A stretch of 64,000 nucleotides of DNA, taken from contig OU452240.1 of assembly GCA_911728455.2 (NCBI GenBank), positions 7,101,352-7,165,351 of the forward strand. Direction: 5' to 3'. The notes beneath the pieces were generated by a model. It saw only the letters and a program-made list of their open reading frames with translations, was not told the DNA's origin and did no database searches. Origin of the DNA: Marthasterias glacialis (taxonomy: Eukaryota > Echinodermata > Asteroidea > Forcipulatida > Asteriidae). This document shows positions 11,670 to 23,509 of the stretch, in pieces. The translations under genes were made by a program, and so were the position numbers. Each line of letters opens with the position of its first letter. Within the stretch, counting starts at the first letter, position 1.

Positions 11670-12299
11670 TTCACGTCTGTGTTCTTTCTACCTTTTTTTG
11701 AAGTCAGCAAATTTTAGCTGAGCAGAGGGGTGAGGTTTTAACATTGGAAGATCCCGTGCATTCCTTGGACGAAGCCAAAGATCAGCAGATAAGAGAGTTT
11801 GATTGTTATGCAAATTAGTCTTTACGGGTGGGTTTTTCAAATGCTGTACATACAACAGTGACATTGGAGTAGTTATACACAGGAGGAATACGGGAAGGAA
11901 ACATGGCTGCATCGAGCTCTACTCCGCAGATTTGGACGTCGCTTTCTGGGTGAACTGCGTTGTATTTCGATTTCAAAACGAACAAAATTCTTACCAATTT
12001 GTCTACATACATAGGCGCTTCCACCACTACAACTTTCTGGAACTCTAAAGAGTCAAGTTTTAGAGCCTTTGTATGTTTAGAACTTGTGTCTTGCCGCTAG
12101 CCAAAGAAAGAGAAACTTGTCTAGTTCTGCAACCAGCCAGAGTGAGCTCCATGGAATGTACAAGAGTGTCACCACGATTGGTTAACTTTAGAAAAAGCAC
12201 AATTTCTGCACCTCGTTGTCGAGCTTCTGGCTGGTTTGTGATTTCAATGGAATAAGCAATTGTCTCCACAGAGCTTGTCGTCGTTCCGCGGGCTGACCA

Positions 12300-12412
12300 A
12301 AGATGCACTGGTTGGACAACATCCGAGAATGGTCAGGGTGTGATACCACCGAACTCCAAGCAGCAGCACTGGAAAGACGTGCTGCGGTAGGAGACCACGT
12401 GTAATCGCCTAT
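12300..12412 (+). pseudogene. LINE ORF2 tail fragment
   Basis: Frame from 12302: MHWLDNIREWSGCDTTELQ, then AAALERRAAVGDHV and stop. The WLDNIREW.G....EL..AA..R pattern is the usual C-terminal end of non-LTR retrotransposon ORF2 proteins. Only this short piece is recognisable; the surroundings are non-coding. Distinct from the fragment at 9426-9685. Confidence 0.45.
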
Positions 12413-13486
12413 AATGATGATCCTTAGCTTGGACTTTGTTGGGAAAAGTTGCAAAGAGGCTGAAAACACAAAATCCAAGATGGCCGCCAAAAATGGCGGC
12501 CATTTTGAATTCCCAAAACCATTTCAGACTATCACAAGACTCATCATTATCACTTTTCTGATAAAGAAATAAAAACTAAGTGTAACTATACGTCACTGTT
12601 CTCTTAAAACAAATCCATTCATCAAAATGTTCGGTGTTTTTTGTATGTCTAAGTTACCCATACTGCCAACAAAGTATTTTGACATACGCCCTTCTGCCAG
12701 AAAAATACAAACAGAAATAATATGCAAATAGTGGTACACCCTTTATGCCGAAAAACCCAACAGAAAAAAGGTACAGTAACATAAGATACAGCTTTTTACT
12801 AAGGAAAACATGTTGAAGGCAGTACACTAACTCAACTTATGCCATTTTACCAAGCAAGAACATCCAAAGAACTAATCTGGCAGAAGGAAGTAACTTTTTT
12901 TTAAATAAAAATTACTGAAAAAATAAAATACCTCAAATCTCAAGATTAACAAGAAGAAACAAAGAAATTATAATGTGTCTTTGCTCTAAAATTATTCAGT
13001 GTTTGAAAATTGAAGGAAAACGTACGAGAGATTAAATGTTCATAATCAGTTTTCTCAGCTTGCGAATTTTTTAGATACACCCTTTTGCCATGGGCCTCCT
13101 ATGCTTCAATTCTAGTTAACCTGATCTAGCCGCAGCCACGAATTCGGACATACTTAGTTTAATGGGTTATGCTGTCTGCAAAAGCTGAAGTTTCAATACG
13201 AATTCTTGTTTACAAAAGAGGAGCCAGACTGTTTTTCTTAATATTTCGGCTTTATTCTATTAATTGAAATAAAACAATCAAGAAGGGTGCGCCGTGAATA
13301 AAGTATATGTTTTATATTAAGATTTAGTCTTCCTTTTTGGATAAATTTGGTCAAGTTTTGATAACAATTCTCAATCCAAATTGATGGATTTAAACTTTTT
13401 ATAGCTTCTCTTGTCCTACATTCTTAAGACATTTCCCCTTGGATGTTACTATTTATAGTAGAGTATCTACGGTGGCCCACAACTGT
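12413..13486. other. Intergenic; no gene recognised
   Basis: AT-rich sequence with a small perfect hairpin near 12479-12507 (GGCCGCCA...TGGCGGCC). No coding signal seen. Confidence 0.5.
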
Positions 13487-13612
13487 CACGGCAAAAGCAA
13501 AAGGGCCACGGCAAAAGCAAAAGGGCCACGGCAAAAGCAAAAGGGCCACGGCAAAAGCAAAAGGGCCACGGCAAAAGCAAAAGCGCCACTGCAAAAGCAA
13601 AAGGGCCAAGAA
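13487..13612. repeat. 20-bp minisatellite, ~6 units
   Basis: The unit AAGGGCCACGGCAAAAGCAA is repeated head to tail with almost no divergence. Because 20 is not a multiple of 3, the same Lys/Gln/Gly-rich peptide cycles appear in more than one frame. This produces open frames on both strands without evidence of a gene. Confidence 0.95.
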
Positions 13613-14192
13613 TATTTTCAACATGCTAATTTCTTACTTTTCAGACCCAAAAAATATTTAAATTTCTCAACCAAGCCTTATTATTTCTCCCTGGGCCCTT
13701 GGTGGCGGCCATTTTGATTTCTGAGTGAAAAAAACGCAAACAAACTTTTTTCCCCAAAATGAGATAAATTAATGGATTATAACGCACCCAAAGGTGACTC
13801 CAGTAACTAAAATTAGGTTCGAATTATATTGATCTTGTAAAAATGTACAAGTTTGCTAGTTTCAAAAATTCGTACAAAAAATACAGAAGTTATGGGGAAA
13901 ACACGATTTTTGACAAAAAATGGGCAAACACAGTCAAAAACGTCCACTAGTGATTTTTTCAAATTGTTGACATCATCATGTATGAAATTGGTGAAATTAA
14001 CATCTGTGGCAAGTTTCGTCAACATCAGTCGAACACTTTGGAAAATATGGAGAGGGAGAACCATGTGCCCCCCGGTCCCCGTACATCCCAAAAAGCCCGT
14101 CCTGATAGGGTTAACATGTTTAAATACAGCGGTGTTTTTTCTGGCAAAATGGTGTATTTTGAAGTTGCACCATTTCTGCAAATTAACCCAAA
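13613..14192. other. Left flank of the duplicated TIR element
   Basis: Non-coding. The open frames here (for example 13853-14275 +) run across into the repeated segment and lack recognisable motifs. Words at 14100-14160 suggest an older repeat, but no clear partner was found. Confidence 0.4.
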
Positions 14193-14262
14193 TAGGCCAT
14201 GGGGCATTGGTTGAAAATATGCTCAGTTTTCCAATTTCGTGCAACAACCCTTGGGATTACCT

Positions 14263-16017
14263 AAAAATGTTATAAATGTTGAGGAAATGACCTCCTGAGT
14301 TAAAATCAATTTGTCCCCAGACAAAAAAATTGCACATTAATTTGTAACGTGTAGTTGATGAAAATTCATGTTTTCACACATTATACGGCATTTTAGCACC
14401 ACATGTTAATTGTGGTATCACCTTTATGCAGTTTTTTTGTGAGAATTCGGACCACTACACTATTTAAACAAAACAAACTAATTTTGTGCATGGTTAATTG
14501 AGGTGAGGGGGGCGGAGCGCGGGGGGGGGGCACTCAAATACGCCTCAGTATGCCTCATGGGGTTGCGATCACCTGTAAACTTATGGCTCCTTCTAAATAT
14601 TATTGGGAGTCATAGAAAATAGCTAGTTTTGTCCATGGTACATGTAAAACATCTAGCAGGAAGATTAGGGTAGGGTGGGGTGGGGCGGGGCTTCTGGCAT
14701 GCATGTGCCTTTCAAATGCATTCCAAACCACTAAACTTAATGATTTTACCCAATTATTATTTTTGGTCATATAACTGGGGAAATAACTTTGCCTGCAGGG
14801 TGTTTGGGTGAGATACCGCCACAGCTTGATGTGCTGGAAGGAGAGGGGGGGGGGCTAAATAATCTACATGGGTATTGGGATGGGGAGGTACCCTCAGTAA
14901 GCTCACTATTAGACCTATTGAATTTTCCTCAACGTTATTTGGGGGTCATACAACTGGGGGAAATATCTTGCTTATCCATTGGGGGTTAGATGATGATGCT
15001 GCAACAGCTAGATGTGTCGTCAGCCGCGGGGGGGGGGGGGGGGGGTGTTAAGTCAAGCAGTCTCCTCCAACCTTGTTTTAAACAAACCCTAATATAACAT
15101 GAGCAGAGTTAAAACTCTCAGGAGTTAGAGGCATCAATGCATTCTATACTTAACATGAACATAATTTATTTGAGATATTGAAAGTAATTTACACTGATGT
15201 ACATAGATAATTTACAACGTGTTTTTCGATTGTACCCTTCCAATTTAATTGTTTAAATTCAAGCAACCATTATCATAGTTATCTTTCCACAATAAAGCCA
15301 AGCATTTTGTCTCATTTTGAATGTACATGAACACTGCAAAATTTTTCTTAGATTTAGTAAATTACATTGTGATCATCATCAAGACAGTACATTTGGAAAG
15401 GATAAAGATACAAAGAATTTTTGAATGGACAATGGAGGAGCCCAACTTTGGAAGCTTAAATGACTAACTGCATCACTGTTACACAGGAAAGATGGGATAG
15501 CTGTCTTGGAGACATTGATTACTGTTGATTCAGTCTTCCCATGAAGCTTTTATGTTAATCCATTTTCCCATATTAAATATGTTTTGTTTTTCCATGAACC
15601 AATGTAACTCAGAAACATGGTCATTTATGCCTCTGTCCACAACCCACTATGTAACTGTAAACTGGTCAGGTATAAAAATAAATCAAAACATAGCTGGTCA
15701 GGTATAAAAATACATCAAATCATAGCAAACATTTGGTTACTATAGTACATTATTAACAGCAGAATGTCAATCTGTATTTTCATGAGCTCACTGATGTCCA
15801 AGAAGAGAAGTATGAGGTATATGGCAAAGCAAATACAACAAAGTTTATCTCAGGTGACAGTCAAATTTGTCTCCCTCAGTGTTAGAATTTGACATATACA
15901 TTTTGTACTGTAGTACAATGTAGTTCTCAAGGTGAAGCCGAAAGAACTACATGTACTATGTCAACTTGCAATACTGAGGGGAGCTGAATAAAAACTGTCT
16001 TACACTCATTTATTTAT
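14263..16017. other. Non-coding half of the element, copy 1
   Basis: About 1.75 kb between the left TIR and the stop codon of the element's gene. No minus-strand open frame of note occurs, so the C-terminal half expected of a full-length enzyme is absent or unrecognisable. Contains polyguanine tracts and a small inverted repeat at about 15915-15965 (GTAGTTCTC...GAACTAC). Confidence 0.7.
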
Positions 16018-17255
16018 TTATTCACATAAGTTTATCTGACGTTTTGCTATGGCTGTATTGTGTTCCATAAGTGAGGAGTGTGAGATGCTATGCCCTAAGC
16101 CATTAAGTATCCCGATCAATTTAGCCGATCCAGTCAAATGACGTGCAGCTGTCGCTAAAGCTGTGTGCTTTGGCATCACTTGTTTGCCTTTTGTTGCCAA
16201 AAATACAATGTCCTGGGCTATTGATATCAGCTTGTTCTCTTTATCTTGGGTTACATCAACATAAGTTGTGGATTTGGGTTCAGTTGATGCACCAACGAGC
16301 CAGGCCAAAAAGTTAAAGAGTTGGTACGGAATACCATCCTTGGCTTGCTGTAACGTCAAATGGGCTGCTGTAGGGGGCCATACAGGTTCATCAGGTGATT
16401 TCTGATTCCCAGTAATTGTTGACTTCACAATAAGGGCAGCATTATACAGAGTATGTGCATATAGATGACTGTTGTCAGAGGGTGCCCTAGTGTATGACTT
16501 GGGATCATGCCTAATTTCGCTGTTTTCCTCATCCGTTGAGCTGTCAGTTGATGTAGAGTTGTCCAGTAAATCTTCAGCTAGATCATCAGCGGATAGATGC
16601 TCACTGAAAACAAGGTCACTCATGTTGCGATTGGAAGGTGTCAAGAAGGTAAGTTGTGGGAATTTCTTTTGCAGACGTTTCTTTAGGTTCCATGTCCGAT
16701 ATGGTGCATCGACTCCATCCACTTCTTTGATGATGCGTATGAAAATCTTGTTGAGTTTGCTCAAAGAGAGGATTTCTTTCCTAACCAAAATCCTCTTTCT
16801 GATGATGTCTTCACTGAATTGAGAAAAAGCCTCAATGTAACCATTCTGAATGGCTGTCAATGGCTTGCTGGGTCTGGTTAGGAATCTGGTGTAGTCTTTG
16901 TAACAGTCATGATGGTATTGAAGCTCTTTCGCCACAAGATCTTCATTCTCTATTTCTTGCAGGAGGGAAATATCTTCTTTCCTACGTGCTGCTTCTACTA
17001 GTTGACCACCATGTACTAACTCACACGTAACAAGTCTCAACAGTGATCTTTTTCCTGTTACGCGGTTGCGTTTGTATCTATTGGAGTGACACAAGCAACA
17101 TTCAGCAGCAAACATGTGGCATCTGCTCCATGATGTTGGAGTTCTTGTACTTTCAGATCTAAGTACTCTCTTTCTGCTGGGCTCCCCGGTGCTACACGTA
17201 GCTGTTGAACTCACAACAGGACCCTCATCCAGCTTGTACATGTCTGTCCCTTCAT
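16018..17255 (-). CDS. TIR-element protein, exon 2 (copy 1)
   Basis: This is residues 121-532 of the predicted 532-residue protein. The exon begins after the acceptor (TTTTTTATGCAG on the minus strand) at 17255 and completes the codon G|AT left open by exon 1. A second zinc-finger-like module has C174-x-C176-H177 (CCLCHSNRYKRN) and H236-x-C238 (YHHDCYKDYTRF), echoing the module in exon 1. An acidic Ser/Thr-rich linker follows (around NSTSTDSSTDEENSE), then a region ending GLGHSISHSSLMEHNTA. The stop TAA overlaps AATAAATAAATAAA, so the polyadenylation signal sits on the stop. From memory, this arrangement occurs as the N-terminal half of larger uncharacterised transposon-associated proteins of cnidarians and other invertebrates; here the protein ends before any recognisable catalytic domain. 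Confidence 0.8.
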
Positions 17256-17999
17256 CTGCATAAAAAAGAAACAAAGGTTTTTTTTAAAGTTCTCCCATGA
17301 TTTTTTAGAACTGACAGGGCTTTTGTACAATGGCCGAACATGAGATTACGAAGAGAAAACTCTCACACCACAGCATGGGGTCTGAGACCCTTGTAAGGAC
17401 CTTGCCGATTGCTTTGTGGTTCATTCTTGATTTAATATCATTCACAAGATTTCAACATTTAAAATGACAGAATTCACTGTTTACGGGTCGTGAATGTTTT
17501 GTGAAATTAAATGGAAAAACAAAAATGGCCAGGGGTTCCCTCAAGTGTAGGCCTAATCAACTCAATCTAAATGTTTTTAAACAGATTATACAAAATGTAG
17601 GCCTAAATAAATTTAGAATGTAGTGGTAACACATTCTAATGTACATTTGTTTGTTATATTAAAGTTTCATTCAACTACAAAAAAGTATATTTCTAAAAAA
17701 TCAATTGATTCATGACAAATCAATTCAAAGATATTCTCCACATTCATTAATACACACATGTACATGATACATACTCTTGACATTCAATGCCAACCAAGTA
17801 TGCTAACCCACGTTGAAAATAATAAAAAAAAGGGTTGAAATTTAAAGGCATTGTACAGCATCTAGGTAGCATGGATAGGGTTTAGTGTGCAGTGATGAAG
17901 ACATCAGTTTGACACAGTTTTGATTTTTTGAATGATAGGCCTAGTAAAATCTTACCAAAAAAATACAAAATAGCGATAGCCTAAATTTAAGTTACTCAC
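17256..17999 (-). other. Intron of the TIR-element gene (copy 1)
   Basis: Donor GTGAGT begins at 17999 (minus strand) and acceptor AG is at 17257-17256. Both exons are phase 1 at the junction. AT-rich, with no other feature seen. Confidence 0.8.
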
Positions 18000-18360
18000 C
18001 TTCATCTTTGGGTTCATTTGAGCATGATCTCTCTTTCCTTTTTACTTTGCTGACATCGCAAAATCTTCTATAACACTCGTAATGATAGCCCACATTACTG
18101 TTAGTACTCGGTACAGCTTCTATACACGATTGTATATTGGCAAAGTCAAGATCCAGTTTGTCAGAAATTTCTCCAACTACATTGCCTTCTTTACAATCAA
18201 ACTTTCTCCACTTTGATGCAAAGCTCACAAACTTCCTCCAAGAATTACTTGTAAATGCTAAAAATTTACTTTTAGTTGTTGGAATGACATGCATAACACA
18301 CAATTTCGAAGAAAACTCAACAGGCTTTGGTCCACGACCCTGTGTACTGGGCGCAGCCAT
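18000..18360 (-). CDS. TIR-element protein, exon 1 (copy 1)
   Basis: Encodes residues 1-120 plus the first base of codon 121. The start is the ATG at 18358-18360 (MAAPSTQGRGPKP); the open frame 21 bases further upstream begins at a TTG and is not a plausible start. Basic, with a first zinc-finger-like module: C21-x2-H24 (LCVMH) and H93-x2-C96 (YHYECYRRF). This mirrors the second module in exon 2, suggesting internal duplication. Donor GTGAGT follows directly. Function unknown; DNA binding is inferred from the basic, Cys/His-containing character and the transposon context. Confidence 0.8.
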
Positions 18361-18631
18361 GTTGGCCTTTCTCTGGAACAAAGCTCAATACAACTGCACG
18401 TGTGATTGGTCATCAGAAAGAAGTTTGTGTGACAGCATCGCTGATTGGTTGTTATTTATTGGGCTGCAAGGGGTCAACAAACTTCTTATCTGATTTTTTT
18501 TTCGTTTTTAAATGTCAATTTTTACATTTATGTGCAGGTTTTTGTTTTGGGGATAATGCTTATTTGTATTATAGTTGTATTTAGGAGTTATTGTGAAAGT
18601 ATCAGGTAATCCCAAGGGTTGTTGCACGAAA

Positions 18632-18703
18632 CAAGAGAAAAATACAGGACGTCTGATGGCCTAGGCCATGGGGCATTGGTTGAAAATATGCTCAGTTTTC
18701 CAA
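18632..18703. other. 72-bp bridge between the two TIR elements
   Basis: It joins the right flank of copy 1 (CAAGAGAAAAATACAGGACG...) to the left flank of copy 2 (TAGGCCATGGGGCATTGG...). The duplication breakpoint lies at 18661/18662. Confidence 0.85.
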
Positions 18704-18731
18704 TTTCGTGCAACAACCCTTGGGATTACCT

Positions 18732-20485
18732 AAAAATGTTATAAATGTTGAGGAAATGACCTCCTGAGTTAAAATCAATTTGTCCCCAGACAAAAAAATT
18801 GCACATTAATTTGTAACGTGTAGTTGATGAAAATTCATGTTTTCACACATTATACGGCATTTTAGCACCACATGTTAATTGTGGTATCACCTTTATGCAG
18901 TTTTTTTGTGAGAATTCGGACCACTACACTATTTAAACAAAACAAACTAATTTTGTGCATGGTTAATTGAGGTGAGGGGGGCGGAGCGCGGGGGGGGGGC
19001 ACTCAAATACGCCTCAGTATGCCTCATGGGGTTGCGATCACCTGTAAACTTATGGCTCCTTCTAAATATTATTGGGAGTCATAGAAAATAGCTAGTTTTG
19101 TCCATGGTACATGTAAAACATCTAGCAGGAAGATTAGGGTAGGGTGGGGTGGGGCGGGGCTTCTGGCATGCATGTGCCTTTCAAATGCATTCCAAACCAC
19201 TAAACTTAATGATTTTACCCAATTATTATTTTTGGTCATATAACTGGGGAAATAACTTTGCCTGCAGGGTGTTTGGGTGAGATACCGCCACAGCTTGATG
19301 TGCTGGAAGGAGAGGGGGGGGGGCTAAATAATCTACATGGGTATTGGGATGGGGAGGTACCCTCAGTAAGCTCACTATTAGACCTATTGAATTTTCCTCA
19401 ACGTTATTTGGGGGTCATACAACTGGGGGAAATATCTTGCTTATCCATTGGGGGTTAGATGATGATGCTGCAACAGCTAGATGTGTCGTCAGCCGCGGGG
19501 GGGGGGGGGGGGGGGTTAAGTCAAGCAGTCTCCCCCAACCTTTTTTTAAACAAACCCTAATATAACATGAGCAGAGTTAAAACTCTCAGGAGTTAGAGGC
19601 ATCAATGCATTCTATACTTAACATGAACATAATTTATTTGAGATATTGAAAGTAATTTACACTGATGTACATAGATAATTTACAACGTGTTTTTCGATTG
19701 TACCCTTCCAATTTAATTGTTTAAATTCAAGCAACCATTATCATAGTTATCTTTCCACAATAAAGCCAAGCATTTTGTCTCATTTTGAATGTACATGAAC
19801 ACTGCAAAATTTTTCTTAGATTTAGTAAATTACATTGTGATCATCATCAAGACAGTACATTTGGAAAGGATAAAGATACAAAGAATTTTTGAATGGACAA
19901 TGGAGGAGCCCAACTTTGGAAGCTTAAATGACTAACTGCATCACTGTTACACAGGAAAGATGGGATAGCTGTCTTGGAGACATTGATTACTGTTGATTCA
20001 GTCTTCCCATGAAGCTTTTATGTTAATCCATTTTCCCATATTAAATATGTTTTGTTTTTCCATGAACCAATGTAACTCAGAAACATGGTCATTTATGCCT
20101 CTGTCCACAACCCACTATGTAACTGTAAACTGGTCAGGTATAAAAATAAATCAAAACATAGCTGGTCAGGTATAAAAATACATCAAATCATAGCAAACAT
20201 TTGGTTACTATAGTACATTATTAACAGCAGAATGTCAATCTGTATTTTCATGAGCTCACTGATGTCCAAGAAGAGAAGTATGAGGTATATGGCAAAGCAA
20301 ATACAACAAAGTTTATCTCAGGTGACAGTCAAATTTGTCTCCCTCAGTGTTAGAATTTGACATATACATTTTGTACTGTAGTACAATGTAGTTCTCAAGG
20401 TGAAGCCGAAAGAACTACATGTACTATGTCAACTTGCAATACTGAGGGGAGCTGAATAAAAACTGTCTTACACTCATTTATTTAT
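18732..20485. other. Non-coding half of the element, copy 2
   Basis: Counterpart of 14263-16017, with the same G-rich tracts and short repeats. No gene seen. Confidence 0.7.
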
Positions 20486-21723
20486 TTATTCACATAAGTT
20501 TATCTGACGTTTTGCTATGGCTGTATTGTGTTCCATAAGTGAGGAGTGTGAGATGCTATGCCCTAAGCCATTAAGTATCCCGATCAATTTAGCCGATCCA
20601 GTCAAATGACGTGCAGCTGTCGCTAAAGCTGTGTGCTTTGGCATCACTTGTTTGCCTTTTGTTGCCAAAAATACAATGTCCTGGGCTATTGATATCAGCT
20701 TGTTCTCTTTATCTTGGGTTACATCAACATAAGTTGTGGATTTGGGTTCAGTTGATGCACCAACGAGCCAGGCCAAAAAGTTAAAGAGTTGGTACGGAAT
20801 ACCATCCTTGGCTTGCTGTAACGTCAAATGGGCTGCTGTAGGGGGCCATACAGGTTCATCAGGTGATTTCTGATTCCCAGTAATTGTTGACTTCACAATA
20901 AGGGCAGCATTATACAGAGTATGTGCATATAGATGACTGTTGTCAGAGGGTGCCCTAGTGTATGACTTGGGATCATGCCTAATTTCGCTGTTTTCCTCAT
21001 CCGTTGAGCTGTCAGTTGATGTAGAGTTGTCCAGTAAATCTTCAGCTAGATCATCAGCGGATAGATGCTCACTGAAAACAAGGTCACTCATGTTGCGATT
21101 GGAAGGTGTCAAGAAGGTAAGTTGTGGGAATTTCTTTTGCAGACGTTTCTTTAGGTTCCATGTCCGATATGGTGCATCGACTCCATCCACTTCTTTGATG
21201 ATGCGTATGAAAATCTTGTTGAGTTTGCTCAAAGAGAGGATTTCTTTCCTAACCAAAATCCTCTTTCTGATGATGTCTTCACTGAATTGAGAAAAAGCCT
21301 CAATGTAACCATTCTGAATGGCTGTCAATGGCTTGCTGGGTCTGGTTAGGAATCTGGTGTAGTCTTTGTAACAGTCATGATGGTATTGAAGCTCTTTCGC
21401 CACAAGATCTTCATTCTCTATTTCTTGCAGGAGGGAAATATCTTCTTTCCTACGTGCTGCTTCTACTAGTTGACCACCATGTACTAACTCACACGTAACA
21501 AGTCTCAACAGTGATCTTTTTCCTGTTACGCGGTTGCGTTTGTATCTATTGGAGTGACACAAGCAACATTCAGCAGCAAACATGTGGCATCTGCTCCATG
21601 ATGTTGGAGTTCTTGTACTTTCAGATCTAAGTACTCTCTTTCTGCTGGGCTCCCCGGTGCTACACGTAGCTGTTGAACTCACAACAGGACCCTCATCCAG
21701 CTTGTACATGTCTGTCCCTTCAT
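20486..21723 (-). CDS. TIR-element protein, exon 2 (copy 2)
   Basis: Residue-for-residue identical to 16018-17255: second Cys/His module (CCLCHSNRYKRN ... YHHDCYKDYTRF), acidic linker, GLGHSISHSSLMEHNTA near the end, and a stop overlapping repeated AATAAA. The acceptor and phase are also preserved, so both copies could be expressed. No frame-disrupting change is present. Confidence 0.8.
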
Positions 21724-22467
21724 CTGCATAAAAAAGAAACAAAGGTTTTTTTTAAAGTTCTCCCATGATTTTTTAGAACTGACAGGGCTTTTGTACAATG
21801 GCCGAACATGAGATTACGAAGAGAAAACTCTCACACCACAGCATGGGGTCTGAGACCCTTGTAAGGACCTTGCCGATTGCTTTGTGGTTCATTCTTGATT
21901 TAATATCATTCACAAGATTTCAACATTTAAAATGACAGAATTCACTGTTTACGGGTCGTGAATGTTTTGTGAAATTAAATGGAAAAACAAAAATGGCCAG
22001 GGGTTCCCTCAAGTGTAGGCCTAATCAACTCAATCTAAATGTTTTTAAACAGATTATACAAAATGTAGGCCTAAATAAATTTAGAATGTAGTGGTAACAC
22101 ATTCTAATGTACATTTGTTTGTTATATTAAAGTTTCATTCAACTACAAAAAAGTATATTTCTAAAAAATCAATTGATTCATGACAAATCAATTCAAAGAT
22201 ATTCTCCACATTCATTAATACACACATGTACATGATACATACTCTTGACATTCAATGCCAACCAAGTATGCTAACCCACGTTGAAAATAATAAAAAAAAG
22301 GGTTGAAATTTAAAGGCATTGTACAGCATCTAGGTAGCATGGATAGGGTTTAGTGTGCAGTGATGAAGACATCAGTTTGACACAGTTTTGATTTTTTGAA
22401 TGATAGGCCTAGTAAAATCTTACCAAAAAAATACAAAATAGCGATAGCCTAAATTTAAGTTACTCAC
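21724..22467 (-). other. Intron of the TIR-element gene (copy 2)
   Basis: Same donor (GTGAGT from 22467) and acceptor as in copy 1. Confidence 0.8.
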
Positions 22468-22828
22468 CTTCATCTTTGGGTTCATTTGAGCATGATCTCT
22501 CTTTCCTTTTTACTTTGCTGACATCGCAAAATCTTCTATAACACTCGTAATGATAGCCCACATTACTGTTAGTACTCGGTACAGCTTCTATACACGATTG
22601 TATATTGGCAAAGTCAAGATCCAGTTTGTCAGAAATTTCTCCAACTACATTGCCTTCTTTACAATCAAACTTTCTCCACTTTGATGCAAAGCTCACAAAC
22701 TTCCTCCAAGAATTACTTGTAAATGCTAAAAATTTACTTTTAGTTGTTGGAATGACATGCATAACACACAATTTCGAAGAAAACTCAACAGGCTTTGGTC
22801 CACGACCCTGTGTACTGGGCGCAGCCAT
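22468..22828 (-). CDS. TIR-element protein, exon 1 (copy 2)
   Basis: Identical to 18000-18360: start ATG at 22826-22828, first Cys/His module (LCVMH ... YHYECYRRF), donor GTGAGT. Together with 20486-21723 it gives the second 532-residue gene. Both copies read leftward, in the same orientation. Confidence 0.8.
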
Positions 22829-23129
22829 GTTGGCCTTTCTCTGGAACAAAGCTCAATACAACTGCACGTGTGATTGGTCATCAGAAAGAAGTTTGTGTGA
22901 CAGCATCGCTGATTGGTTGTTATTTATTGGGCTGCAAGGGGTCAACAAACTTCTTATCTGATTTTTTTTTCGTTTTTAAATGTCAATTTTTACATTTATG
23001 TGCAGGTTTTTGTTTTGGGGATAATGCTTATTTGTATTATAGTTGTATTTAGGAGTTATTGTGAAAGTATCAGGTAATCCCAAGGGTTGTTGCACGAAAC
23101 AAGAGAAAAATACAGGACGTCTGATGGCC

Positions 23130-23509
23130 TAAAAGGAATCGGGCCACGTTTACTTCCTAGCAAACGAATGCAAAATGAAAGATAGCTCTTCTGAACGTGT
23201 TTTCTATTTTTTTGGCAAAACGGTCTGTCGGGACATACACCATTGTGGTAAATCAATCAAAGAAAAGACCATTGCTAATTTTATGGCAAACATAAGTAAT
23301 TAATAGATTTTAATACTCACATTTAAAAAGGGGACAAAAAATCTAGGACGTACGCCATTGTCCCAGACAAACTAATCCATTACTTGGACAAAAATGCAAA
23401 AGATAGTAAATGTTATCTTCTAAACGATAACTCGTTTCGAATTGAAACTTGAATAATTGAAAAGAGCGCCCTCAAATTTGTTTAAGAGCAACAAATCTCA
23501 AAAAAGTTA
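23130..23509. other. Right flank of the duplication, non-coding
   Basis: No gene or repeat boundary recognised. Confidence 0.45.

Larger units (their letters stand above)
14235..18631. mobile_element. TIR transposon-like element, copy 1 (4.4 kb)
   Basis: The left terminus (14235-14262), beginning TTTCGTGCAACAACCCTTGG, is the exact complement of the right terminus (18604-18631), ending CCAAGGGTTGTTGCACGAAA: a 28-bp inverted repeat. CAA immediately outside each end is a possible 3-bp target duplication. The interior holds a two-exon minus-strand gene (18360 to 16018). The 14263-16010 part is non-coding, with G-rich runs at 14504-14530, 14830-14855 and 15027-15045 and a 32-bp direct repeat at 15662-15725. 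Superfamily not assigned. Confidence 0.9.
18704..23099. mobile_element. TIR transposon-like element, copy 2 (4.4 kb)
   Basis: Same structure as copy 1: TIRs at 18704-18731 and 23072-23099, identical 28-bp ends, and the same minus-strand gene shifted by 4468 bp. One base shorter than copy 1 because of the G-run (19 G, then TTAAG, against 18 G, then TGTTAAG). The near-identity means the duplication is very recent, or an assembly duplicate. Confidence 0.9.
14193..23129. repeat. Direct tandem duplication of a ~4.47-kb unit
   Basis: Unit 1 is 14193-18661 (4469 bp) and unit 2 is 18662-23129 (4468 bp). Each begins TAGGCCATGGGGCATTGG and ends GACGTCTGATGGCC. The units abut with no spacer; the join reads GATGGCC|TAGGCCATGG, and unit 2 is followed by TAAAAGG, leaving TA as microhomology. 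The encoded proteins are identical. The differences I noticed cluster at a G-run (15027-15080 versus 19496-19550). Each unit contains a complete TIR-to-TIR element plus ~42 bp of left and ~30 bp of right flank, so the duplication was not simple re-insertion of the element. Confidence 0.95.

Noticed and set aside
13424-13717. Lys/Gln-rich and Ala/Phe/Leu-rich open frames
   Set aside because: Produced by a 20-bp minisatellite; the same peptide cycles in more than one frame and no splice or start context exists.
13813-14275. Overlapping open frames of 140+ codons on both strands at the left edge of the duplication
   Set aside because: No recognisable motif, cross the duplication boundary, and composition is like the surrounding non-coding DNA.
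16018-17274. 418-codon frame read as a complete gene
   Set aside because: The frame begins at a non-ATG codon inside an intron; an acceptor at 17257-17256 and the phase match to 18000-18360 show it is a second exon.
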